From the NCBI GenBank assembly GCA_022615475.1, contig JAKEGQ010000104.1, positions 1-38,551 of the forward strand: a stretch of DNA of 38,551 nucleotides, given 5' to 3'. This document shows, piece by piece, positions 31,746 to 38,551 of this stretch; position 1 is the stretch's first letter, and each line of letters starts with the position of its first letter. Position numbers and translations under genes: made by a program. The notes beneath the pieces are model-generated. The model saw only the letters and a list, made by a program, of their open reading frames with translations. It did no database searches and was not told the origin of the DNA. This DNA comes from Candidatus Methylomirabilota bacterium. GTDB taxonomy: Bacteria; Methylomirabilota; Methylomirabilia; Methylomirabilales; CSP1-5.

Positions 31746-32288
31746 CTATTTTTTCCTCGGCGCGCTGCTTTCTTGGCGGACTCGGTCTTGAGACGATTTT
31801 TGCTGCAGGGTCCGAAGATAGTTGACGATGTCCCAGCGCTCCCGGGGCGAGAGGGCGTCCCCTTGGCCGGGCATCAGCGCACCGCCATCCCGGATCGTGC
31901 CGTAGAGGAACCCATCGGGGCGCTGCCGAAAGAGATCGAGGGTCAGGTCGGGCGGGGGGACAAATTTGCTGGCGACGGGGCCACCCCCTTTGGCGTCGGG
32001 ACCGTGGCACAAGGCGCAGTAAATCTGAAAAAGATGCTTGCCGTTTTCGGTGGAGACCGGTCCGGGCTCGACGGGATTTCGCAGCCGCTCCCCGGCCTGG
32101 ACGCGATCCATGGCTGGCTCTTTGCCTTGCCTCGGGACCGACCCTGGGGGGGGCAGGCGTGGGTCTTCCTGCGGCCGGACGGAGGGTTGCTTGACCATGT
32201 CGGTGCTCCACGGCCACCCATACGCGAGGCCCGCCGCCAGGACCACGAGGCCTGCCGCGACCCCGAGCGATCGCCAGAGGCTCGTCAT
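31746..32288 (-). CDS. actE: Alternative complex III cytochrome c subunit ActE
   Basis: A 180-residue monohaem cytochrome c. The N-terminal hydrophobic stretch (6-24) anchors it or acts as a signal. STDMVKQPSVRPQEDP...PPGSVPRQG is the ActE-type linker (residues 28-55, with the DM and PPGSVPR elements). The haem motif CALCH is at 91-95 and the likely axial Met is M139 in ALMPGQ. It would pass electrons from the quinol-oxidising core to an oxidase or soluble cytochrome. It is the last gene of the cluster, 28 nt after actF. The lysine-ended tail (APRKK) is normal. It is not next to actD as in the usual order. Confidence 0.87.
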   Translation of the reverse strand: MTSLWRSLGVAAGLVVLAAGLAYGWPWSTDMVKQPSVRPQEDPRLPPPGSVPRQGKEPAMDRVQAGERLRNPVEPGPVSTENGKHLFQIYCALCHGPDAKGGGPVASKFVPPPDLTLDLFRQRPDGFLYGTIRDGGALMPGQGDALSPRERWDIVNYLRTLQQKSSQDRVRQESSAPRKK

Positions 32289-32316
32289 GGGCGAGACTCG
32301 CTTCCATGCCAATCGG

Positions 32317-33591
32317 TTACGCGCTTGACGAGGTCTTCTCAAGGGCGTGCGCTCCTGTGAGATTCGGGATCTCAACCGACGGTGTCAAGGGGAGAATGGG
32401 GAACTGCTGGAAAAAAAAGCCGTAGCTCCACCCCGCCACACCGAGGAACCCGGCCGTCACGCCGATCTCAATCCAGCCCAAGGGGGCGGCCTCCCCGGGC
32501 CAGAGCGACGGGACCACCAATACGTAACGCTCGAGCCACAGCCCGGCACTGATGAGCAGACCGATCGCAAGCATGATCGTTGTATTCTCCTTGGCCCTTC
32601 GGCTCAGGAAGACCACGAAGGGAGCGAGGACGACCGCGACCAGGACGCTCCACGACAAGGGCGCCCAGGGATGCTCCCAGAGACGGAGGACCACGAAGTG
32701 CGTCTCTTCGGGGAGGTTGGCGTACCAGATGACGATGTATTGTGACCAGACCATCGCGGCATACATCAAGGTGAAGCCGAAGACGAGCTTGCCGAGATCG
32801 GAGAGCTGACGAGATGCGATCCCGGGAAGTCCCCGGCGGGCCAGCAGGGCGACCACCACGGTCAGGCCGGCAAGGCCCAAGTAGAAAGAGCTCACGAAGA
32901 AGTACACGCCGAAGAGCGAGCTATACCAGAAGGGATCCAGGGCCATGATCAGGTCAAAGGCCATGAAGGTGTACGTGATCGGATACGCCAGGAGCACGCC
33001 GGCCGCCAGCACATCGACGCCGCGCTCGCTCCGTTGGATCTCCAGTCGCTCGCCCAGCCACCCCTGCGCGAGCACGCTGTAGAGCCATCGCCGCGGCCTG
33101 AGCCCGCGCTCGAGGGCCGCGCCCACCTCGGGCCGCAGGGAGTAGTAGACGAAGAGGAGGCTCAACACGGTCATCGCTCCGAGGCCGAGTCCTCCGCGCA
33201 CGAAGATGAACCGAGGATCGAACCAGGCGCCGCGCAGGGGGTTCACCTCCTGGACGCGGCCGAAGAAGAGGTCCAGGGCGGGATAGAGCGGGAAGAAGAG
33301 CAGGAAACTCAACGGGAGAAAGGCCACCATCCCCTCGGCCAGGCGCCGGATGGTGAGACCCCATCGGGCCTCGACCACGTGGTAGATGGCGGCGAAGACC
33401 ACGGCCCCCTGGGCCAGGCCGCTCCAGAAGAGAAAGTTCACCAGATAGATCTGCCACGCCCGCGCCGGGTCGTGGAGAACGGCGATCAGGAGGATCGCCG
33501 AGCCCAGGCCGCTGAGCCCGATGCACGCTCGCATCACGCCCCGGTTCATGGGGGGCGGCAGCGTCCAGCGCTCTTCCCACCGCTCTGGCAT
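32317..33591 (-). CDS. actF: Alternative complex III membrane subunit ActF (NrfD-like)
   Basis: A 424-residue polytopic membrane protein of the NrfD/PsrC type with about 10 helices, homologous to ActC and forming a second quinone-type membrane subunit in alternative complex III. Recognisable segments are FLFWSGLAQGAVVFAAIYHV, TYTFMAFDLIMALDPFWYS, VWSQYIVIWYANLPEET and LWLERYVLVVPSLWPGE. The N-terminus (MPERWEERW) at 33591 is chosen for its position 9 nt after GGAGG; longer upstream starts overlap the actD region. In the usual act order ActF comes last; here it precedes actE. The C-terminal tail is soluble (EIPNLTGAHALEKTSSSA). Confidence 0.88.
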   Translation of the reverse strand: MPERWEERWTLPPPMNRGVMRACIGLSGLGSAILLIAVLHDPARAWQIYLVNFLFWSGLAQGAVVFAAIYHVVEARWGLTIRRLAEGMVAFLPLSFLLFFPLYPALDLFFGRVQEVNPLRGAWFDPRFIFVRGGLGLGAMTVLSLLFVYYSLRPEVGAALERGLRPRRWLYSVLAQGWLGERLEIQRSERGVDVLAAGVLLAYPITYTFMAFDLIMALDPFWYSSLFGVYFFVSSFYLGLAGLTVVVALLARRGLPGIASRQLSDLGKLVFGFTLMYAAMVWSQYIVIWYANLPEETHFVVLRLWEHPWAPLSWSVLVAVVLAPFVVFLSRRAKENTTIMLAIGLLISAGLWLERYVLVVPSLWPGEAAPLGWIEIGVTAGFLGVAGWSYGFFFQQFPILPLTPSVEIPNLTGAHALEKTSSSA

Positions 33592-33625
33592 CTTCGCTTC
33601 CTCCGTCCGCGTCGGGGAGATCCTT

Positions 33626-34141
33626 TCACTCCCCGACCCGGTGGACCTCCTCCGCATCCGCGCTCTCGAGGAGGCGGGTCACCGTGTCGAAATCCTTGGC
33701 CTCGCAGCGCACCCAGAGTCCAAACCGGTCCTCCGAGAAGCGCGGGTCATACGCCGGAACGGTGTGGATCAGCGGCAGGCGGGCGTTCAGCAGCATCCCC
33801 CCGAGCGTCAGGAGCCCGCCGAAGAGGATCGTCAGCTCAAAGACGATGATGAGGAACGGGGGGATCGAGACAATCGGCTTCCCCCCGGTGATGAGTGAGA
33901 CGTGGAGCGAGGTGCCGATGGTCAGGGTGAACCCCGTCGCCGCGCCCAGGAGGCAGCCGATGAGGGTGAAGACGCGCACCGGACTGGGCGGCTTCTTCAG
34001 TGCCTCGTCGATCGCGTGATGCGGGACCGGCGACAGGGCCTGGAGATCCCGATACCCCGCCTGACGCAGCCGGTTGATGGCCTCGAGGAGGCTGTCCAGG
34101 TGGCGGAAGCTCCCCACGAGCCCTGCGGATGGTCGTGCCAT
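33626..34141 (-). CDS. actD: Alternative complex III subunit ActD (DUF3341)
   Basis: A 171-residue protein with two membrane helices (about 57-78 and 92-117) and a soluble N-terminal ferredoxin-like domain (FRHLDSLLEAINRLRQAGY) matching DUF3341, the ActD family that packs beside ActC in alternative complex III. The C-terminus (DRFGLWVRCEAKDFDTVTRL) is also typical. The ATG at 34141 lies 2 nt after the actC stop. It carries no cofactor motif. The gene lies between actC and actF as in other act clusters. Confidence 0.87.
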   Translation of the reverse strand: MARPSAGLVGSFRHLDSLLEAINRLRQAGYRDLQALSPVPHHAIDEALKKPPSPVRVFTLIGCLLGAATGFTLTIGTSLHVSLITGGKPIVSIPPFLIIVFELTILFGGLLTLGGMLLNARLPLIHTVPAYDPRFSEDRFGLWVRCEAKDFDTVTRLLESADAEEVHRVGE

Positions 34142-34143
34142 GG

Positions 34144-35469
34144 TTACGCCTCGCTCCCGGTCGACTTCATGGGCGGAGGCAGCTCCTCCTTGACCTCCAC
34201 GATGGAGATGACCGGCAAGAGCTTTGCGAAGAGGAGGAACCAGAAGAAGAACCATGCAAAGGCGCCCAGGGTGATGCTGATATCCACCCAGGTCGGGATA
34301 AACAGCCCCCATGAGTACGGGTCGTACTCGTGGGCCAATCCGGTCACGATGATGACGAACCGCTCACACCACATCCCGATGTTGATCAGGATCGAGATCC
34401 CGAGGAGCCAGGGGGTGCTGGTGCGGATCCGCTTGACGAAGAAGAGGAGGGGGACGAGCGAGTTGAAAAGGATCATGATCCAGAAGGGGACGGCGTATTC
34501 GCCCGTCACCTGATAGACGAAGCGCTGCCACTCCGGGACGTTGTTGCTGTACCAGGCGATGTAGGTCTCGACCACATAGGCATAGCCGACGATGAGGCCG
34601 GTCAGGATGATGAGCTTGGCGAGGTTCTCGAGGTGCGTCTGCGTGAGATACGTGTCGAGGCGGAAAATACGCCGGAGCGGGATCAGGAGGGTGATGACCA
34701 TCGCCAGCCCCGAATGGATCGCACCGGCGACGAAGTAGGGGGCGAAGATGGTGCTGTGCCAGCCGGCGACGATGGACTGGGCGAAGTCCCACGAGACGAC
34801 GCTGTGCACCGAGACGACCAGGGGCGTCGCCAATGCCGCCAGGAACAGGTAGGCGGCCTTGTAGTGGCGCCACTGTCGATCGGTCCCCTGCCAGCCCTGC
34901 GCCAGGAAGGCGTAGAGGTGATGCCGCCATCCGGTGGTGCGGTTTCGCACCACGGCCACGTCCGGGACCAGTCCCGTGAAGAAGAAGAGGACGCTGATGA
35001 TCATGTAGGTCATGACGGCAAAGACGTCCCAGATCAGGGGTGAGCGGAAATTGACCCATAGCCCGCCCACCTGCGGATACGGCAGGAGCCAGTAGAAGAA
35101 CCAGGGGCGCCCGAGGTGGATCAGGGGGAAGAGGCCGGCGGTCAAGAGGGCAAAGACGGTGACCGCCTCCGCCGTCCGGTAGACGCTGGCACGCCACCGG
35201 ACCCTGAACAAGTACAGGATGGCCGAGATCAGGGTGCCGGAGTGGGCGATCCCGACCCAGAAGACAAAGTTGGTGATGTCCATCGCCCACATGACCGGGT
35301 GGGTGAGCCCCCACACTCCCAGGCCGCGCTGGACCGTGTACTGCCAGGCGAAGATTCCCCAGAGGAGTACCAGCAGGTTGGCGAAGAAAACGACATAGTA
35401 CCGCCACCCGGGGGCCTTCATGGCCTGAAGGATATCTCGGTCAACCTGGCTGTAGGTGAGGTTGGACAC
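34144..35469 (-). CDS. actC: Alternative complex III membrane subunit ActC (NrfD-like)
   Basis: A 441-residue NrfD-family membrane subunit with about 10 helices, expected to hold the quinol-binding site. Supporting features are NFVFWVGIAHSGTLISAIL, HLGRPWFFYWLLPYP, SVHSVVSWDFAQSIVAGWH, ETYIAWYSNNVPEW and ILINIGMWCERFVII, all common to ActC/NrfD relatives. The GTG start at 35469 overlaps the actB stop by one base, giving coupled translation and a probable one-to-one complex with ActB. No own ribosome binding site is needed for this arrangement. Confidence 0.9.
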   Translation of the reverse strand: MSNLTYSQVDRDILQAMKAPGWRYYVVFFANLLVLLWGIFAWQYTVQRGLGVWGLTHPVMWAMDITNFVFWVGIAHSGTLISAILYLFRVRWRASVYRTAEAVTVFALLTAGLFPLIHLGRPWFFYWLLPYPQVGGLWVNFRSPLIWDVFAVMTYMIISVLFFFTGLVPDVAVVRNRTTGWRHHLYAFLAQGWQGTDRQWRHYKAAYLFLAALATPLVVSVHSVVSWDFAQSIVAGWHSTIFAPYFVAGAIHSGLAMVITLLIPLRRIFRLDTYLTQTHLENLAKLIILTGLIVGYAYVVETYIAWYSNNVPEWQRFVYQVTGEYAVPFWIMILFNSLVPLLFFVKRIRTSTPWLLGISILINIGMWCERFVIIVTGLAHEYDPYSWGLFIPTWVDISITLGAFAWFFFWFLLFAKLLPVISIVEVKEELPPPMKSTGSEA

Positions 35470-38390
35470 TAGCCCTCCACCGGCCCGGCAGTGATCTTCT
35501 TGAGGTAGGTGATCGCCGGCTGGGTATTCAGATATTCCAGGACCCGATACCGCCGCGGGTCTTTCGATCGCCGAGAGACCTCGCTGTCAAGGTCCTTCAG
35601 GTCGCCAAAGACGATCGCCCGCGTGGGGCAGGTCTGGGCGCACGCGGGGACGATCTCGCCGTCGCGGACGGCGCGTCCCTCTACCTTGGCCTGGAGCTTC
35701 CCGCCCTGGATCCGCTGGACGCAGAAGGTGCACTTCTCCATCACTCCCATACTCCGGACGGTCACATCCGGGTTGAGCTGCAGATGGAGCGGTTCCGGCC
35801 ACTCCGCCATGAACCAGTTGAACCGGCGGACCTTGTACGGGCAGTTGTTGGAGCAGTACCGGGTGCCGACGCACCGGTTGTAGACCTGCACGTTGAGGCC
35901 CTCCTGGTTGTGATAGGTGGCGTAGACGGGGCAGACGGATTCGCACGGGGCGTTGTCACATTGCTGGCAGAGCATCGGGAGGAAGCGGTGCTCCGGATAA
36001 TCGGGTGCCCCTTCGTCCACGCGTTGGACTCGGATCCAGGACATTTCGCGTCCCTTGGCCACCTGCACCTTTCCCATCACGGGGATGTTGTTTTCGGCAT
36101 AACAGGCGGTCACGCAGGCCCCGCATCCGATGCAGGCGTTCAGGTCGATGGTCATGCCCCACCGGTGTTTCGGATGCGAATGCTCCGGATACATCTGCAG
36201 CAGGTGGGGGTGTTTCTCGGGCTCCCGAAGGCGCTGGACCTCGGCCAGCGGGACGGTCTGGATGATTCCGCGATCGTGAGGACGATCACTTCCGGTGGTC
36301 GAGGCCAGCAGGTGCCGCCTCCCGGTCCGGGTGACCAGGACCCGCGTAGCAATCCACGGCTGACCGCCCGATGCCGTCTCCGGCTCGGCGGGGAGGAGAG
36401 GGAGGGGATTGGCGCCACGCCCCTCGGCGTACCGGCCGAACGCCGAGTGCCCCTGGCCGACGGCGACCGCCGCCGTCCCGAGGCGCACACCGCCGGAGAG
36501 ATGCGCCGGCAGCTCGAGGGTGCCCAGCGGAGACTGCACTCGCAGCAACTCCCCCTCGCTGACACCCAGCCGCTTGGCGTCGGCGGGATGCATGTCGATC
36601 CAATTATCCCAGACGATCTGGGTCAGGGCATCGGGGAGTTCCTGCAGCCAGGGACGGTTGGCGGTCCGCCCGTCATAGAAGATCGGAGAGGGATAGGGGA
36701 TCAGGGTCAATCCCTCGCTCTCTCCCGCGAAGCGGGGTGCCTCGAATCGGTGCCGGAAGACCTCCGGGTTGGGACGCACGGGGCGTAACGGGACAGATCG
36801 GAAGAGGCCGCCCTGCTGAAGGGCCCGCGCCCAGAAGGTCTCAAAATCCTCGGCAGGCCCGGAATGCCGGTGAAGACCTTTCCACTGATCCTTCAGGTAC
36901 GCGGGGAAGTCCTCCCAGGGGAGCTGCTGCTCGAGCCCCATCCGCCTGGCGACCGACAGGAGGACATCGCCCAGGGCCTTGGTCTCGTAGAGGGGTCGCA
37001 TAGTCGGCTGCTGCAGCCCCTGGATACCGTCCCAGGGCTCGATGTCGCTCCAGCCCTCCAGGAAGGTGTGATCCGGCAGGATGAGATGTGACGCCATCGC
37101 GGTTTCATCCGGAAAACTGGCGAAGCTCACCACCAGTGGCACCTTCTCCAGCGCCTTCCGGAAGCGCTCCCCCTCCGGCAGCGTGAATGCGGGGTTCACG
37201 CCTGCCAAGAGCACCAGGGAGACCTCGCCCTTTTCCATCGACTGGAGGAGGGTTCGCATCTCACGGTAGGGCGAGGTCCGTCCGGCGGCGGCGGTCGGGC
37301 CGAAACGGACGGTCCGGCCGACGTTCCCCGCAACGTAGTTGAGCAGAGTGGTCGCCAGGCAGATGTCCGTCCCGTTGGAGGTCTTGCCGTCGGCCACGGC
37401 GAGACTCGGCCGTGACCGGGCAAAGGCGCGAGCCAGGACGCGAACCTTGTCGGGCGAGATCCCGGCCTGTTCCGCGGTTTCCGCCGGCGTCCAGCCCTCC
37501 ACCAGCCTTCGGAGGGCCGCCTCCTCGGAGGCGGGGAGAGCAGTCGCGAGCCCCTCCGCGAGAATGGCGTGAATCATCCCCAGGGCCAGTACCCCTTCGG
37601 TGCCCGGGCGCACGGCGATCCATTCGTCAGCGTTGGCACCGGTGAGCGACAGGCGAGGACCGATGTAGGTGAAGCGCCCCATGCGGCCGTCGCGGTACGT
37701 TCGCATCGCGCCGAATTGGCGGGCGTGCTCGACGGGAGAGAGCCAGGTTTCGAGGAAGTCGGCCCCGAAGGAGAGGATCAGTTCCGCCTGCTCGAGATCA
37801 TAGAAGGGAACGGCGGCGACGCCGAAGGCCAGGCGATTCGCCTCACGAAGCGGTTCGTGGCTGACGGCCTCGTAGCGGAGCCGGGACCCGCCCCCTACGG
37901 CCCGGAGCCACTCGTCGATCAGACGGTCGAGGCTTCCCGTGACGAGCGGGGTCACCAGGGCGACGCGACCTCGCCGTCCCTTGAGTTCTGCCAACCGGGC
38001 GGCGAGAGCCTTCTCCCCTTCCTCCCACGAGGTCGGGCCCCACGAGCCGTCCGTCCCCTTCCTCAGGGGCTGTCGGATCCGGTCCGGGTTGTAGAGCCCT
38101 TGGAGGCTTGCCTGACCACGGGCGCAGAGGCGGCCGCGGTTGACCGGATGATCGGGGTTCCCCTCGACCTTGATGGCACGCCCCTCCATGGTCTTCACCA
38201 GCATCCCGCAGCCGGCGGGACATTCCCGGCAGACGGTGGCGTACCAGGTGGCCTCGCCCGGGATGATCTCCTCGGGTGGAACGACATACGGAATCAGACT
38301 CTCGGGCGGCTGCGCCCCACAACCCGCCATCGCGGCCGTCGCCCCACCGATCCCGATGATCTTGAGGAAGTCGCGCCGATTCACTTCCAT
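35469..38390 (-). CDS. actB: Alternative complex III ActB: molybdopterin-enzyme-like and Fe-S domains fused
   Basis: A 973-residue fusion. A Tat signal (RRDFLK at 5-10, then a hydrophobic stretch ending AGC at 24) exports it. The N-terminal domain (about 45-720) resembles the molybdopterin oxidoreductase fold. It retains C54, C57, C61 and C89 in C-x2-C-x3-C-x27-C spacing as in cluster-binding formate dehydrogenases. I find no Cys, Sec or Ser Mo ligand at the expected place (EPLREANRLAFG). The C-terminal ferredoxin domain (about 740-935) has four Cys sets, one of which reads CVGTRYC with Thr for Cys, consistent with the [3Fe-4S] plus three [4Fe-4S] of this complex. It starts MEVNRRDFLK; upstream codons are repeat DNA. 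Confidence 0.92.
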   Translation of the reverse strand: MEVNRRDFLKIIGIGGATAAMAGCGAQPPESLIPYVVPPEEIIPGEATWYATVCRECPAGCGMLVKTMEGRAIKVEGNPDHPVNRGRLCARGQASLQGLYNPDRIRQPLRKGTDGSWGPTSWEEGEKALAARLAELKGRRGRVALVTPLVTGSLDRLIDEWLRAVGGGSRLRYEAVSHEPLREANRLAFGVAAVPFYDLEQAELILSFGADFLETWLSPVEHARQFGAMRTYRDGRMGRFTYIGPRLSLTGANADEWIAVRPGTEGVLALGMIHAILAEGLATALPASEEAALRRLVEGWTPAETAEQAGISPDKVRVLARAFARSRPSLAVADGKTSNGTDICLATTLLNYVAGNVGRTVRFGPTAAAGRTSPYREMRTLLQSMEKGEVSLVLLAGVNPAFTLPEGERFRKALEKVPLVVSFASFPDETAMASHLILPDHTFLEGWSDIEPWDGIQGLQQPTMRPLYETKALGDVLLSVARRMGLEQQLPWEDFPAYLKDQWKGLHRHSGPAEDFETFWARALQQGGLFRSVPLRPVRPNPEVFRHRFEAPRFAGESEGLTLIPYPSPIFYDGRTANRPWLQELPDALTQIVWDNWIDMHPADAKRLGVSEGELLRVQSPLGTLELPAHLSGGVRLGTAAVAVGQGHSAFGRYAEGRGANPLPLLPAEPETASGGQPWIATRVLVTRTGRRHLLASTTGSDRPHDRGIIQTVPLAEVQRLREPEKHPHLLQMYPEHSHPKHRWGMTIDLNACIGCGACVTACYAENNIPVMGKVQVAKGREMSWIRVQRVDEGAPDYPEHRFLPMLCQQCDNAPCESVCPVYATYHNQEGLNVQVYNRCVGTRYCSNNCPYKVRRFNWFMAEWPEPLHLQLNPDVTVRSMGVMEKCTFCVQRIQGGKLQAKVEGRAVRDGEIVPACAQTCPTRAIVFGDLKDLDSEVSRRSKDPRRYRVLEYLNTQPAITYLKKITAGPVEG

Positions 38391-38445
38391 GAGGGTCGTC
38401 CGAAGTCCGATGTCCGACGTCCGAAGTCCGACCAAATTCGAATTT
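38391..38445. repeat. Word-repeat tract AGTCCGA plus palindrome upstream of actB
   Basis: GTCCGAAGTCCGATGTCCGA-type units repeat directly between 38398 and 38432. AAATTCGAATTT at 38434-38445 is a perfect 12-bp palindrome. The tract abuts the actB start and lies in the divergent intergenic region. Confidence 0.55.
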
Positions 38446-38463
38446 CGAAAGGCAACTATCCCC

Positions 38464-38492
38464 TTAAAGGGTAAAGCTTTGAGGCGTATAGT
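38464..38492 (+). promoter_or_regulatory. Possible promoter of the rightmost gene
   Basis: TTAAAG (38464-38469) and TATAGT (38487-38492) have a 17-nt spacer. The -10 is a good match and the -35 is weak. The predicted start near 38499 leaves a leader of about 20 nt that contains AAGGAGG (38501-38507). Confidence 0.45.
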
Positions 38493-38518
38493 GGCGCCGA
38501 AAGGAGGCGGTGACCACT

Positions 38519-38551
38519 ATGAGCCTCTTCCAGTACCGGGCGTTCATCGCA
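38519..38551 (+). CDS. Start of an unknown gene, truncated by the window end
   Basis: Eleven codons (MSLFQYRAFIA) are open to the window end. AAGGAGG lies 11 nt upstream, and a possible promoter precedes it. ATAGTGG (38488-38494) and CCACTAT (38514-38520) form an inverted pair around this leader. The gene is divergent from actB. Too little is present to assign a function. Confidence 0.5.
   Translation, partial: MSLFQYRAFIA

Noticed and set aside
38488..38520. RNA thermometer or riboswitch at the rightmost gene
   Set aside because: A good -10 box (TATAGT) overlaps the left arm, so that arm is probably not transcribed; kept only as a possible operator.

Overview
The window is a high-GC, gene-dense bacterial chromosome segment. 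Gram-negative traits are lipoprotein and Tat signals, NtrB/NtrC with sigma-54-type promoters, and an alternative complex III. The combination of alternative complex III, ADP-forming acyl-CoA synthetase, a two-component tRNA thiolation pair (TtuA/TtuB) and an FNR-type regulator would suit an NC10/Methylomirabilota- or Rokubacteria-like organism. That placement is only an impression from gene content; no taxonomic marker was compared. No integrase, transposase, CRISPR array or tRNA was seen.

Layout. 1-2240 (+): end of a hydantoinase-B/oxoprolinase subunit, a lipoprotein and a D-glutamate-cyclase-like protein. 2394-7127: two P-II genes, a degenerate HAD protein, a HEAT/TPR protein, an SDR, an unknown protein and a tandem PilZ protein. 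Sigma-54 promoters precede the first P-II gene and the PilZ gene. 7210-12041 (-): trmI, pfkA, a TreT-like glycosyltransferase, ttuA, ttuB and a small membrane HMA-like protein. 12343-15920 (+): a small zinc-ribbon protein, a BT1-type transporter, a B12-binding-type radical SAM protein and RNase P RNA with its promoter. 15983-17688 (-): phosphate transporter Pit and its DUF47 partner. 17814-19670 (+): phosphoenolpyruvate mutase and a FabG-like SDR. 19696-21737 (-): both subunits of ADP-forming acyl-CoA synthetase. 21973-24608 (+): NtrB and NtrC. 24848-25827 (+): an exported NTF2-like protein and a lipoprotein with a suspicious in-frame TGA. 25900-31342 (-): glnE, fnr, an AhbD/NirJ-like SPASM radical SAM protein and a small four-cysteine protein. 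31746-38390 (-): alternative complex III in the order actB-C-D-F-E. A further gene begins at 38519 (+).

How the genes fit together. Nitrogen control is concentrated here: two P-II proteins, GlnE, NtrB/NtrC, and a P-II gene with a sigma-54 promoter that NtrC could activate. Respiration is represented by alternative complex III (quinol to cytochrome c) and by an FNR-type oxygen sensor encoded with a radical SAM enzyme of the haem-biosynthesis type. Pit/DUF47 lies beside PEP mutase, which suggests a phosphorus and phosphonate theme.

Most interesting observations: (1) TtuB carries five residues after its Gly-Gly and overlaps ttuA by 11 nt; (2) a four-cysteine small protein is translationally coupled to a SPASM radical SAM enzyme and followed by fnr; (3) PEP mutase without a phosphonopyruvate decarboxylase sits beside an SDR behind an operator-like repeat cluster; (4) ActB keeps an N-terminal four-Cys cluster motif, shows no evident Mo ligand, and actA is absent from the locus; (5) many intergenic regions carry their own short repeated word, several built as imperfect hairpins.
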